Source of the DNA: CAWAVN01 sp963844315
GTDB taxonomy: Bacteria; Planctomycetota; Planctomycetia; Planctomycetales; Planctomycetaceae
Length of the DNA stretch: 64,000 nucleotides
NCBI GenBank assembly: GCA_963844315.1
Contig: CAWJOC010000005.1
Coordinates: 186,001-250,000 of the forward strand
Reading direction: 5' to 3'
Positions 28,744-39,647 of the stretch are shown here, one piece after another (position 1 is the stretch's first letter; every line of letters starts with the position of its first letter). Under the pieces are notes generated by a model. The model was not told where the DNA came from. It saw only the letters and a program-made list of their open reading frames with translations, and did no database searches. Position numbers and translations under genes: made by a program.

Positions 28744-31700
28744 TTATTCCACGAGGAGCGGCAAGCTTTCCGAGTGGCTGTTGAACTCCGGGGCATACAT
28801 GCACTGGATGCTCGCGAAGCCGGTTTGATAGTTGCCCTTCAGTTGCACGCGGACCGAATACTCGAACACATAAGTTCCCTTGGGCAAATAGTCGATGAAG
28901 AAATGGCTGGCCGTGTCGCGGGTGGATTCATAATATCCTAATCCATCCTGGTAGCGGTAACGCGAAAGCACGTTCGTCGGCTCAGTTCCGCTGCCGCGAT
29001 AATCTTTGAGGTGGATATACTCCATGTCGCGGTCGGACCTGAGCACCACGCGCACCACCAGTTCATCCCCCACATTGACCGCTCCATCGACTTTTTCGAG
29101 CGTGGGGCCTTTCGTACTCGGCTTCTTGATGTAAAGCTGCTTGGTCAGCTTTAAGGGCGTGCCTTCGTAGCCGGTGATTTTCGTCATGTCCTCCAAGTAT
29201 TGCCAATGCACGCTGCCCCAGGCCACGCCTTCATCCAGCTTTTTGACGGTGATCTCGCCAAGCTCCGGCTTGATCTCGCCCCCGGCGAATCGCTCTTCAT
29301 AAAAGCCGGTGCCGGCTTCGACTTGTTCCGGTTCGATGGACTGCTGGCCCACGGTGACCTCGACCAACTCATCCGATGCAAGCACGTTCGTCCCGCGCAA
29401 AAGTAAGGCATACACGGCATCAGAGGTGGCCTTGGTGGTTTTCCAGTCCTGGGTTTGCTTCTGCTTTAAGAGCCAGACTTTGCACTCTTCGACGGCGGCC
29501 TGGTCCTGGGCCACCTCGTCGAAGGCTTCAATCATCAGCGCCTGGGTTTCAATCGGAGCGCGGTACCAGAACCAGGACAGTTCCGTATCCTTCCAATACA
29601 TGCCCATCTCTTCATCCACCGTTGCGCCTTTTTGAGAGAGGCCATGATGCCTTGGGCGGTTTCCAGATCGTTGAAGCGTTTGAGCGCAATGGCCAAATGC
29701 CCCTGCGATTGTCTTATGCCCAGTTCCAACCAATGACGTTTCGCCTGGCCGAGCCAATAATTGACCGCCGTTTTGTGCTCATCGGCAATGGGCTGGTCGG
29801 TGAGAAAGAAACTCCGGCCGTAGAGATACATCGCAATCAGCGTGGAAAGTTGATTCTGGTCCCGTTTGTCGGCGGGGATTTTGTTGTAGATTTCCGTGAC
29901 CCAGGCATCGAGACGCGTCAGGGATTTGAGCGCCGAGGAGACATCCGCCTCCACGCCCAAATGCCGCATCCGGCCAAAGCCCGTGGTGATGTAGAGCGTG
30001 ATGTAATCGTTCGGCGGACCGCCAGGAAACCAAGGCCAACGGCCATCTTCGTATTGTTGGTCTGCCAGCTTTTGGAGGAGCCGGGCGGTTTCCTGATTCA
30101 GCCGGTTGTCATCGAACAGAATGCCCACGTTCCGGCGGGCCTGGCTTTCGGCGGCGGCTTGCCGGACCCAAGGCGTTTCTTCCAAGAGGAGAGCTTTCAG
30201 ATCCTCATTTTTCTCCAACGGGCTATCCAAGGTGTCGCCGCCGGTGTTCTTCCAGATGTCGAACACCCGGCGGATTTTCGGATCGCTATTCGCGATGTGC
30301 CGGGCGACGGCGTTGGCATACAGTCGGTTAAAGGTTTGCTCCGTGCATTCGTGCGGATACTCCATCAGGTACGGCAAAGCCATCACCGCATACCACGAGG
30401 GATTGGAAACCATCTGCACAGTGAAGGATTTATGCTTGAGCGAATCGGATTCGCCCGATTTCAAGAGCCGGTCAAACGTAAAGTTTTTCGTTTGCTTGCC
30501 GCGAATGGGCAACGGCAAGGATTCCGTCACGAGCACCCGCCGGCTGAGCACGGGCAAATAGCCTTCTTCGCCATCGGACAAACGGCCCGTGGAACCTACC
30601 GCTTTGTAGGTCAGAAAGCCTAAGCCATCGGGAATCTTGACCTTCCAGGAAAACGACTGCGAAGCCGACGCGGCAATCTCGAAGGACTGATCCATGTTGA
30701 CGTTTTCCAAAAGCGAATCGACGGAATCCCCGCTCGCGGCTTCCGCGAACGTCAAGCGGACCTGGCCGGTTTGCTTCGAGGGCGACGTGTTGCTGACTTT
30801 CACGGTGAACTCGATCACGTCGCCTTCCCGGACAAACCGCGGCGGATTGGGCTGCACCATGAGTTCTTTTGCGGTGACGACTTTATCCGTGAGTAATCCG
30901 CCGCGAAGATCCTTATCGTGCGCAAAGCCCAGGAACTTCCATTCGGTGAGCGCTTCGGGCATGGTGAATTCCATCCGCACGGAGCCATCTTCGCCCGTCG
31001 ATGAGGTGCGGGAAGAAGAACGCCGTTTCATTCAAGTTTTTCCGGGCGGCGACGTTGGCCAAGTCCGGTTCGGCGGGTCCGCCCGTTTGCTTCCGGTCCG
31101 CGTCTTTATCTGATGCGCCTGTGCGCCTCGCTCTGGCTCGAATTCAATCGCATTGCCACGATTCATTGCGGGTGGAGTGGCGGACTCAGGCTCACCTCCA
31201 CGACCTCGCCCCAGCATGCTCCGCAAGTAGTGTTGAGTTACCATCTGCGTGATGGACGCTGGGAAATGCCGGTAGGTTAGCGTGGCATCTTTGTAATCTG
31301 CCTTCCAGTTGCCTGCGATGTGCTGGAGGTGTTTGAGTTGGTTCTCGAACTGCGAATGAATCCGCGAATAGTCCTGCCAGAATACGTTGAACATGCTCTG
31401 CCAATTGTGCGGGAGATAGGCATCGAGAGAGGCATCGTAAAGCCCGGCCACCAATTCGACGACGGCTTTTTTCGCGTCCGGTCCTGAGACAACGGCGGTC
31501 CAGGTTTCGGATTGGCCGGGTTTCAGCTTGGAGACGAACCGCTCCCATTTCACGGTGAGTTGCTTATTGGACCAGGGGACTTCGACCTTTTTGGATTCGA
31601 GATACGCCCGGTTCTCGCGGACCATCGTGACCCGCAATTGAAAACCGCCGCGCAGGTTTTCCTCCACCTTTTGCTTGATGGCGGTTTGCGTTTGATTGGC

Positions 31701-34693
31701 GGGCGTCCAAAAACTTTGGAGGAGTTTTCCGCGCTGTTCGATTTCCACGTAGGCCCTGGCTCTGTCGTAGCCGCTGCCCCAAATCGCAAGGAACTCTTCG
31801 CCCGGTTTCAAGGACCATTTGGCCGCCGCGACGAGGTTCGGAATCTTCACGTTCAATTCGTCGGCATCGGGGTCTATAACTTGGAGCGGGAGCATCGCCG
31901 AGACCGCCTGCCCAAAACGGTCTTTGCTTTCCAGTTGCACGCGGTAAATCCCCGCTTTGAGCTTCGCGGAGATTTTCACCGTTCCGCTGGCGTCGGTTTC
32001 GAATTTGGCTTCGTGGACCATTTCATCCAAGGGCCAGGAGTTGGGATTCGCGGGATCCACTGGTACATCATCGCCGGGATGGTTTTGCCGCGATTGGGAT
32101 TGACGTAAGGTCGATAGCCAGGCAAATCCGGTCGCTGCACTTTGTCCGGTTGCTTGAGCGTGTGGATTTTCACCGTTCCGCTGGCGGCCTGGCCTTCGTC
32201 ATCCAGCGTGGTGGTTTTGATGGTGATCTCGACAGGCTTTTCATCCGTTTGCCAATCATCGGCGGTCAGCGCGGCTTTGAGCGCGGTGTAGCCCACGCGG
32301 ACGATACGCTCCGCCGAACGGGTTTCGCCCGTAGTGTCAATCACATCGGCGTAAACCGTGAAATGGAACGTCGGCTCACTTTCCTTGGGAACGGACAAAT
32401 CCGGCTTGGCGGTGAAGGCTAAGTCGAAAGTTCCATTGGCGTTCGTCGTACTGCTGCCGTGGGCGATTTCCCGGCTTTCCGCGGGATACGGCGGCCACCA
32501 CCAGCAGCGCCAATACCACCAAATCGGATAGTGTACCTGCCGGACAACCCGCCAGCGGACAACGGCCCCATCAATCGCGGCTCCTGTGTAGGCAGTGGCT
32601 TTCCCGGTGAGCTTTACTTCATCATCGAGCCTGGGGGCTTCCTTGGGCGGATTGAGTTCCACCTGGAACTTGGGCCGTTTGTATTCCTCGATGTTGAAAT
32701 TCGTCGCTCCCTGAGGACCATTTTCCACCCGCAAAGCCATCTGCCCCATCAAGCGGTCGCGGGGCGCGGTCACGCTGCCGCTGAAACTTCCAAAGTCGTT
32801 GGTCCGAAGCGTGAGCCGTTCGATCTCCTTGCCGTTGGCATCGGTAAAGAGCACGGTGACATTTCGGCCCTTGATGATGCTGTAGTTGTTTTGGTTCTGA
32901 TCGACCGCAACGCAAATCCCCTTGAAGTGAATCGTCTGCCCTGGACGGTAAAGTGCCCGGTCGGTGAAGAAGATGGTCTGCTCATGAGGTCGGGGCTTGG
33001 TGTCGTACTGGTTGACGTAAAAGTAATTCACGGTCGAAAGCCCATGCCCGCCGTGGGCGGCGTGCAGCAAAACCGAATTGCGATTTTGCCCGGAAAACCG
33101 GAACAGGCCGTTCTCATCCGTTTTGACGGCGGGAATGGAAATCAACTGGTTCTTGTTGTCCCGCTGCCAGGCTCGGACCTCCGCTCCGCTCAATGGGTCG
33201 CCGGTGATGGCATTGAGCACAAACCCTTCCAGAACGCCCTCGCCTTGCTTGGTGCGGATCACCAAGGCCAGATCGCTGACCCAGAATTCCGTGAAGCTGA
33301 TTTGGTTGTCATCGCCCGTGAATTGCTCGTTATGGCTGGCGATCAAGAAATAAGAGCCGGGCTTGAGATCGTTGGGCGCGGGCAGTTCTTCGGTGCGCTG
33401 CTGATAGTCTTCGGTCGCGGGCAAATCCTTCGACCATGCCTGGATTGGGTCTTGCTTCAAGAGGTTCTTGCGCTGGTTCTGATCGAGGTTCTCCGCGCCC
33501 CACCTTTGGGAGCGGGCGTATTCTTCAAAATCGAAGGACACCACGCGGAAGTAAACCTTGGTGAGATTGCGGTAAGAGACGTTGATCGTGGGCAGAGGCT
33601 CATTCCAAACCCGCTCGGTGGTGATTTGGGACTCGGACGCTTCGATCTGCTGGATCAGGTTGTGACACCGTTTTCCGCCGATGCTTTCCCGATTTCGCTC
33701 CACGCCGGTGAGCGCGATCTTCCTCGCTAGGACCCAATCGCCTTCGCCATGCACAACGTCCGCCAGGTTCGCGATGGCCCGCGTGGAGATTTCATGATTG
33801 GCGTGCTGGTCCGCGAACCGTTTCAGCTCGGCTTTATAGCGGGCGGCTTTTTCTTCGCCGAAGGCTTTGTTGTAGCCGAACTCCAACCGATGGAGATCCG
33901 CATCCAAAAACGCGGATTTGTCGGCATCGTTTTGATGGAATTTCAAAGGTCTTGATAGAGCAAGATCGCCCGGAGCGTGGGCGAATCTTCATCGGTGGTT
34001 TCGGGCTTCCAGGCCAAAAAGGTTTCGACCGAAGCCAAGATGGGGCTGTCCGCCATCACTTCGAAAGCGTCTTCGGGCTTGGCGGCGGCTTGCTCGCCGG
34101 AGGCGTAAAAGTCCAAGGCTTCAAAGGCCAGAAAATCGTAGAGCGTGGGGCGGTAATTGTCCGGGGCCGAGCCTTTTTCCAGAAATTCATCCCAATCGGC
34201 GATGGGGATCTTTTTGAGTTGATCCGCGGAGGCCAACACGGTTTGAAACTGCTTGTCGATCTCGGCGAAAATGCGCGGCAGATCCCAAGTCGTGAAATCT
34301 TCGCTGGGAGCCTCTGCGGTTTGCGTCCGCTGCATGAACCGCCAACGGTTCTGTTGGAAATAATTCCAATACCAATTCGCCAAGATCGCCTGCATGATGG
34401 GCTTCATCTCAGCGGGGGCTTTTTCAATCTCCGCCTTGAGCTTCGCGATGCGCTCGTCGTTCTTGGGTGTTTCCAGGGCGATTTTTTTGGCGATCGCTTT
34501 CACGGCCTCATCGTAGTTTTTGTCCTTGATGGCCCCCGCGATGATCGGCTCCAGTTTTTCGATGGCGGTTTTCGGCAAGCCTTTGTTCTCCGCGTCTTGC
34601 GACTTCTTTCCACAAATCGTCGCGCGGCCCGGCGGCGACAAACAACCCAAACCCCAACAGAGAAACCGCGAACGCGACGAACCAAAATTTCAT
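28744..34693 (-). CDS. Alpha-2-macroglobulin family protein with thioester motif (about five frame breaks)
   Basis: One gene of about 1,980 residues spread over six frames, with breaks near 34610, 33950, 32045, 31040 and 29640. The N-terminus is a signal peptide (MKFWFVAFAVSLLGFGLFVA). Macroglobulin domains include FFTDRALYRPGQTIHFKG, the classic start of the MG repeats, and NVTVLFTDANGKEIERLTL. The thioester is PHECTEQTFNRL (Cys codon about 30345-30347), followed by the helical thioester-containing domain (WPWFPGGPPNDYITLYITTG) and a C-terminal receptor-like domain (VLRSDRDMEYIHLKDYRGSG). Bacterial family members trap proteases in the periplasm. A Trp-rich stretch, WWYWRCWWWPPYP, lies at about 32484-32530. 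The S41-like protease and cytochrome genes follow on the same strand. Confidence 0.82.
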
Positions 34694-34876
34694 GGATCCA
34701 CTTTCCGTGATTCAGAACTTAAAACGTATCTGGGGAGATGTGTCGATACAATACCATCCCTCACTAGGACGCAGAAGCCGGGGAAAAAGTTTCACCCAAT
34801 CCCTGCAATTTGCCTGCCTGAAAAGGGAGGACACACGCAAACATGCGAGCCGGATAGAGTTGGATCATGTCCACAA

Positions 34877-34904
34877 CTCATGGGGCTGATGCCCCACGCT
34901 CACC
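34877..34904. repeat. Single arm of inverted repeat family C
   Basis: The core CATGGGGCTGATGCCCCACG matches the arms at 3138 and 3199 with a C-to-T change in the loop. It lies between the start of alpha-2-macroglobulin and the end of the DUF1501 gene. Confidence 0.75.
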
Positions 34905-34920
34905 TGGTCCAGGGAGCTCT

Positions 34921-34960
34921 AACACAAAAAACGCCTACACTCCTGGGAATGAAGGCGTTT
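34921..34960 (-). terminator. Rho-independent terminator after the DUF1501 gene
   Basis: The stem AAACGCCT / AGGCGTTT (34929-34960) is followed on the minus strand by TTTTTTGTGTT. It lies 24 bases after the stop of the DUF1501 gene. Confidence 0.8.
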
Positions 34961-34983
34961 GAATTCCAGCGGAGATGGGAACA

Positions 34984-36303
34984 TCAGATCAGTTCTTCGA
35001 TCAGTTGGCGATGATCGACAAGGTATTGCGGGCGGCCATTAGGATCCATCAACGTGACGGTGTCGGCATCGATTCCCAGTTGATGGTACAGCGTGTGGAA
35101 GACATGTTGCAGATGCACCGGGCGGTCTTCGGGACTTCGCCAAGCCGGTTGGTGGAGCCGATGGCTTGCCCGTGACGGAACCCACCGCCCGCGAGGAAGA
35201 AGAACGCCGCCCGTGACCAGTGGTCGCGTCCCGCGCCGGAATTGATCCGAGGCGTCCGGCCAAACTCGCCCGACATCATGATGATGGTGTCATCGAGCAG
35301 TCCGCGAGCACGTCCAAATCTTCGATCAAGGCGGTGAGGGCGAGGCTCAACGGCGGCAGTTGATCACGCATGGATCGGAAGTTTTGCCCGTGCGTATCCC
35401 ATCCGCCCCAAGAAAACGAAACGCACCGGACGCCCGCTTCGATCAAGCGGCGGGAAATCAAGAACCGTTGATTTTCATTTCGGCGGCGGTTATTGGAATC
35501 ATTGATGCCATAACGGTCCACGCTTTTGGGATCTTCATATTTGAGATCCAAAGCCTTCGCCAATTCGCCGGAGGTGATGATGCCCACCGCCCGGTCGCTG
35601 AAACTGTCGAGGGCATTCATCATGCCGGAAGCGTCCGCATCGCGGCGCATGCGGTCCAACCGCTGAGCAAGGCCTTGCGGTCGTCCAAGCGGTTCATGGT
35701 GACGCTGCGGTTCAGTTGCAAATTCGACCGGCCTTCGCCATCGGGCCGATAGGCGGAGTGGACTTGCCCCAAGAATCCGGGTTCGGTCCAGCCAGTGAGG
35801 TCCACGGAAGTCGGGGCGGTTCCATGCGGGGTGCTCTGAGCCGGTCCCCAAAGTTTGGACATGACGGACCCCACGCCGGGCCGACCGCCGATGGATCTCA
35901 AATCCCGTTCCCGCCAGCCCGGATTCGGATTGCTTGGAGTTGTGCTCATCATTCATGCCGGTGATCGAGCGAATGATGCTGTATTTGTCCGCGACCGTGG
36001 CGAGGTGCGGCATCAATTCGCAAATCTCGACGCCTTGGGCATTGGTGGCAATCGGGCGAAACTCGCCGCGAAATTCCTTGGGGGCTAAGGGCTTCAAATC
36101 GAAGGTGTCCAGGTGGGTCGGCCCGCCGCCCAGATAGATGTTGATCAGCGATTTCCTCGTGGCCTTTTCCCCGGCGATGGCCTCCGCCTTGAGCAGGCTG
36201 CCGAGCGTGATTCCACCAACCCCCAGCGCTCCCGACCTGCAAAAAACCGCGACGCGACAGACCATCACAATACCGCTGCGAACCGCCTAAGAACGAAAGC
36301 ATT
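34984..36303 (-). pseudogene. DUF1501 Tat-exported protein, broken by several frameshifts
   Basis: Reading minus-strand frames in turn gives a typical DUF1501 protein of about 440 residues. It has a twin-arginine leader (SRRGFLQVGSAG), then LINIYLGGGPTHLDTFDLKP, VADKYSIIRSITGMNDEHNS, PGFLGQVHSAYRPDGEG, CVSFSWGGWDTHGQNFRSM, MMSGEFGRTPRINSGAGRDH, and a C-terminus near LGIDADTVTLMDPNGRPQYL and RQLIEELI. Changes of frame fall near 36240, 35950, 35700, 35280 and 35100. DUF1501 proteins belong to the alkaline-phosphatase superfamily, are usually Tat-exported and are abundant in planctomycetes; their reaction is unknown. With five breaks in 1.3 kb, either sequence errors cluster here or the gene is dead. 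It has its own terminator. Confidence 0.7.
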
Positions 36304-36474
36304 GGAGAGGTCCTTGAGAAAGGTGAGGGAGAAATGGCCATCCAGGCATCAATTTTGACCACACTTCCTGGATTATAACAACTTACGTCAATGAGCCAGA
36401 CATACTTTTTTTCGGGACGGGAGTTTTTCCCTTTCCCTTCCCATCAAAGGCAATTGATTCCAGGTGACGGAACG

Positions 36475-37228
36475 TTACGGTTTTTTTTCCATTTTTCGAT
36501 GACTCTGGGCGGGCCGGGTAATCAAGAGCAGAGTTTGCAGACCCAAAAACAGAAAAAGCGGCAAAAACACCAGGACGCGGGCGATTTTCATCAGGGTTTC
36601 AAACCACGGTCCATCCAAGGCGTGCACTTCCACGCACTCTTCGGCATTGGGAATCCCCTCCCTTTCCAATAGCGCCCACAAGATGCTCCCGGCGGTTGCT
36701 CGACAACTCTTGGTCGGCGACCTGTTCCACCAAAATCGGAATCATCGCGGGATCCTGCCGTTCAGCGGCCACGCGGTCCCAATGCTCCTTCCCGGAACTC
36801 GAAAGCGTTTCGGATTCAGCCTCAAACTCGTGGTCATAGAAAATGGTGTCGGAATTATCCGCCGCGATTTCCACGGGGCTTCTGGCATCCAGGACGGATC
36901 CCAAAAACAACAGCGCCACCACGGCAAATAGCGTCAGCATCAGCACGCCACAGCCGATGGCGGTCATTTGCGTTTTGAACAGGCTGCGTTCCGAGGTCGT
37001 TTCGAAGTGCAGATCAATCGTCCGCCGGCGGGCCAAAAACCTGCGGACGGCATCCAAGACTTCAAAGTCCCGCGTCAGGTCCGTCCAATCCGGCCGCTCA
37101 TCTGGAGTCGCGAGTCTCCGTTCCAAAAATTGGAGGATGGCTTGTCCCTCTTCTATGCTTGGGGACTCATTGAAATCCTTCCCGCGATCCGGAGGAAACG
37201 ATCTCCCAAGGATGTTGCGTTCCTTCAA
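36475..37228 (-). CDS. Hypothetical membrane protein (frame break near 36690)
   Basis: The first frame (MKERNILGRSFPPDRGKDF onward) carries a helix at MTAIGCGVLMLTLFAVVALL and an acidic periplasmic segment (DAVRRFLARRRTIDL before; VEIAADNSDTIFYDHEFEAE after). Near 36690 the frame changes and continues ALLEREGIPNAEECVEVHAL, then a second helix (VLVFLPLFLFLGLQTLLLI), ending QSHRKMEKKP. I recognise no family. The start overlaps the upstream oxidoreductase-like gene by 62 bases; a later start would remove the overlap. Probably co-transcribed with it. Confidence 0.5.
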
Positions 37229-37945
37229 ACGTCGTTGTTCCTGTGGTCTCTGTGACGGTCAGTTTCCACCGCGAAGTCATGGGAGCGGCACGCAAACTCC
37301 ATACCGCATCGGGGAGGTTCTCTCCCGTCAACGTGATGGTCGCCAAAACGATTCCGCCGGTTCGCGTGGCGGACTCCACGGCGGTGACCTGATGATACTC
37401 GCCCCCCAACACCCGCAGCAGACTGACGTCCGAAAGCAAAAGGGATCGAACCACGTCCGGAGGCAATTCGCCGGTCTTCGCTTCCACATCCCATTCCCAT
37501 TTGAGATGCAGAATCGTTTGGGACGCATCCGCTGGAGATAGCCGGTAACTGATTCCGAATCGGCTTGAAACGCCGGATGCAGCAATCGCGGGCAAACGGG
37601 AATCAGGTTCACGCCATTGTCATCGCGCAGCAGCGACAACTCGTAAATGAGTTCGGTATCCCATCCGCCTTGCGGAAAGACCACCAAAGGCCGGCCCGCC
37701 ATAGCCAGTTGCTTCGACGCTTCCCTATCAGACTGGCGGAACCGCAAACAATCACGGCATCCAGTTCCGACAGGGATAAACTCTTCCCAACCGGAAACCA
37801 TGCGCACGGCAGGAACCAGCCCAAGCACTTCCGCTTGAAGGTCCCCCAACAAAGTCGCCGCCGTTAACCGATGAACTTGATGCTCCGACAGTACGCGAAT
37901 GAGCGGCAGCACAACCGGATCATCACCAAGCAGGGCAAGTTTCAT
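37167..37945 (-). CDS. Gfo/Idh/MocA-like NAD-binding protein (frame breaks near 37795, 37735 and 37540)
   Basis: Start at the ATG at 37945 (MKLALLGDDPVVLPLIRVL), a Rossmann-type first strand although the glycine motif is reduced to LGDDP. Following the frames gives LGDLQAEVLGLVPAVRMVSG, LSLSELDAVIVCGS, SDREASKQLAMAGRPLVVFP and NLIPVCPRLLHPAFQA, the order seen in Gfo/Idh/MocA proteins (NAD-binding half, then the E-K-P-like switch, here AGRPLVVFP). The other half (LHLKWEWDVEAKTGELPP onward) is beta-rich. Total length is about 260, shorter than the usual 330-400, so the catalytic domain is reduced. Function uncertain. Confidence 0.55.
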
Positions 37946-37992
37946 CGGGCCGGTCTTGCGAGCGAATCGAAGTCGAAACAAAAAGGCGTTTC

Positions 37993-38163
37993 ACCACGAA
38001 ACACACGAAAAGAATCACCACAAAGGCACGAAGAAAAGACCAAGTGTTTTTGAAATTCCTATTCAGTTCGTGATCTGAACTCAGAGGTTTTCCTTTGTGC
38101 CTTCGTGTCTTCGTGGTGAAACCCTTTGGGCTTTTTTCGTGTCCTTCGTGTGTTTCGTGGTTT
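37993..38163. repeat. Repeats of TTCGTG type, family F, inverted
   Basis: The segment 37993-38033 (ACCACGAAACACACGAAAAG, then CACAAAGGCACGAAG) is matched inverted by 38091-38119 (TTTGTGCCTTCGTGTCTTCG) and again by 38138-38163 (CCTTCGTGTGTTTCGTGG). It lies between the Gfo/Idh-like and the cystathionine-type genes. Confidence 0.75.
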
Positions 38164-38183
38164 CTCTTCTCCAAGATGGGTCA

Positions 38184-39324
38184 TCAGGCGTCCAAGGCTT
38201 GCCGCATGTCGGCCACAAGGTCGTCGGGATGTTCGATGCCGACGGAAACGCGAATCGTCCGGTCGGAGATGCCGGCGTTTCGGCGGGCTTCCAAGGTCAT
38301 CGAGGCGTGGCTCATCGTTTCGGGGTATTCCACGAGCGATTCCACCCCGCCCAGCGACTCGGCCAACTGAAACACCTTAAACCGCTCCAGGACGCGCTCG
38401 GCGGATTTCCCATCGCCTTTCACGTCGAAGCTCAGCATGGCCCCAAAACCGTCTTGCTGCTTCTTCGCCAAGGCGTGTTGGGGATGCGTTTCCAAGCCGG
38501 GATAATACACCCGGTCCACCTTGGGATGCTCCGCGAGCATCCGGGCGACCGCCATGGCCGATTTTTGATGGGCTTCCATCCGTGGGCCAAGCGTTTTGAT
38601 CCCCCGCAAAACCAGCCAGGCATCGAACGGCGAGCAAGCCAGACCTAAAGCGTTCACGACATACGCCACCCGCTCGGAATGCTCCTGGTGCTTCGTGACC
38701 ACGCACCCGCCGACCACATCGGAATGCCCGTTGAGATATTTCGTCGTGGAATGAATCACCACATCCACGCCATGCTCGAACGGGCGCTGCAAATAAGGCG
38801 AAAGAAACGTGTTGTCCGCGATGCTGATCGCCCCTTGGTCCTGGGCGATCTTCGTGATCGCCGCGATTTCGACGAGATTCAAAAGCGGGTTGCGAAGGTG
38901 TTTCAATCCAGATGCCTTTGGTTTCAGGGATGATCGCGGCCTGCACGTTTTTGGGATTCTGCATGTTCACGAAGGAAAACAAGAGGCCCATGCGGGTGAA
39001 CACGTCCGCGAACAGCCGGTAGGTTCCGCCGTAGATGTCATGGCCCGCGATAATGTGGTCGCCCGGTTCGAAAAAGTGCATCACCGCGGTGATGGCCGCC
39101 ATCCCCGTGCAGGTCGCCCGGCATTGCGTGCCGCCTTCCAGCGAGGCGATGTTTTCTTCCAGGGCGGCCCGCGTGGGATTGCCGCTGCGGGTGTAATCAA
39201 ACCCCCGGTTGGTGCGGAGATCATCCCACCGGAACGTGGAGGACGGGTAAATGGGAGTGGTCGCGCTGTTGTAGGCGCCATCTTTGTCCACGCCGACGTG
39301 GACGCATCGCGTTTGAAAGTGCAT
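38184..39324 (-). CDS. Cystathionine gamma-synthase/lyase family enzyme (frame break near 38905)
   Basis: Start at the ATG at 39324 (MHFQTRCVHVGVDKDGAYNS), about 380 residues. Hallmarks of the Cys/Met-metabolism PLP family: TTPIYPSSTFRWDDL, DYTRSGNPTRAALEENIASL, TCTGMAAITAVMHFFEPGDH, the substrate loop ending in TKGIWIETPS, and after the break NPLLNLVEIAAI, ADNTFLSPYLQRPFEHG, and the PLP lysine in HSTTKYLNGHSDVVGG. The C-terminus is complete (TIRVSVGIEHPDDLVADM). It makes or cleaves cystathionine in methionine/cysteine interconversion; sequence alone does not separate the synthase (MetB) from the lyase. It is not in an obvious sulfur operon and diverges from the pectate lyase gene. Confidence 0.85.
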
Positions 39325-39647
39325 GAATGTTCTTTCCCTGGCAAAATTCCAAAGGGATCGTCTCGGGAACCGGACAATCACCGATCGTGAAGGTTCGCGG
39401 TTTTCGGTTGGTAAAACTCAGGATTGGGTTAGTCCGAATTGCGTGCCCAATCGAGTGGTAAAGTGTAAGGAACCGGCCGCAGGGATACAACATTCCCTCA
39501 AAAGCGGATTTCGCGAACCGCCCGGGTTCCATCCTTCTGGGCCACGATTGGATTCAAGGCAAAATCGCGTATACTGAATCCTCATCCAATGACCGAAGGT
39601 TTCCCATTCGTTCTCGCCCAGGCATTTCCTCTCCAAGGACCACCCGC
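39325..39647. other. Divergent intergenic region, no gene seen
   Basis: About 320 bases between the cystathionine-type gene (-) and the pectate lyase gene (+). Promoters for both should be here, but I can identify none with confidence, and there is no palindromic repeat. Confidence 0.4.

Noticed and set aside
34984..36303. Several small separate genes in the DUF1501 region
   Set aside because: The fragments join into one DUF1501 protein in the correct order, so they are pieces of one gene.
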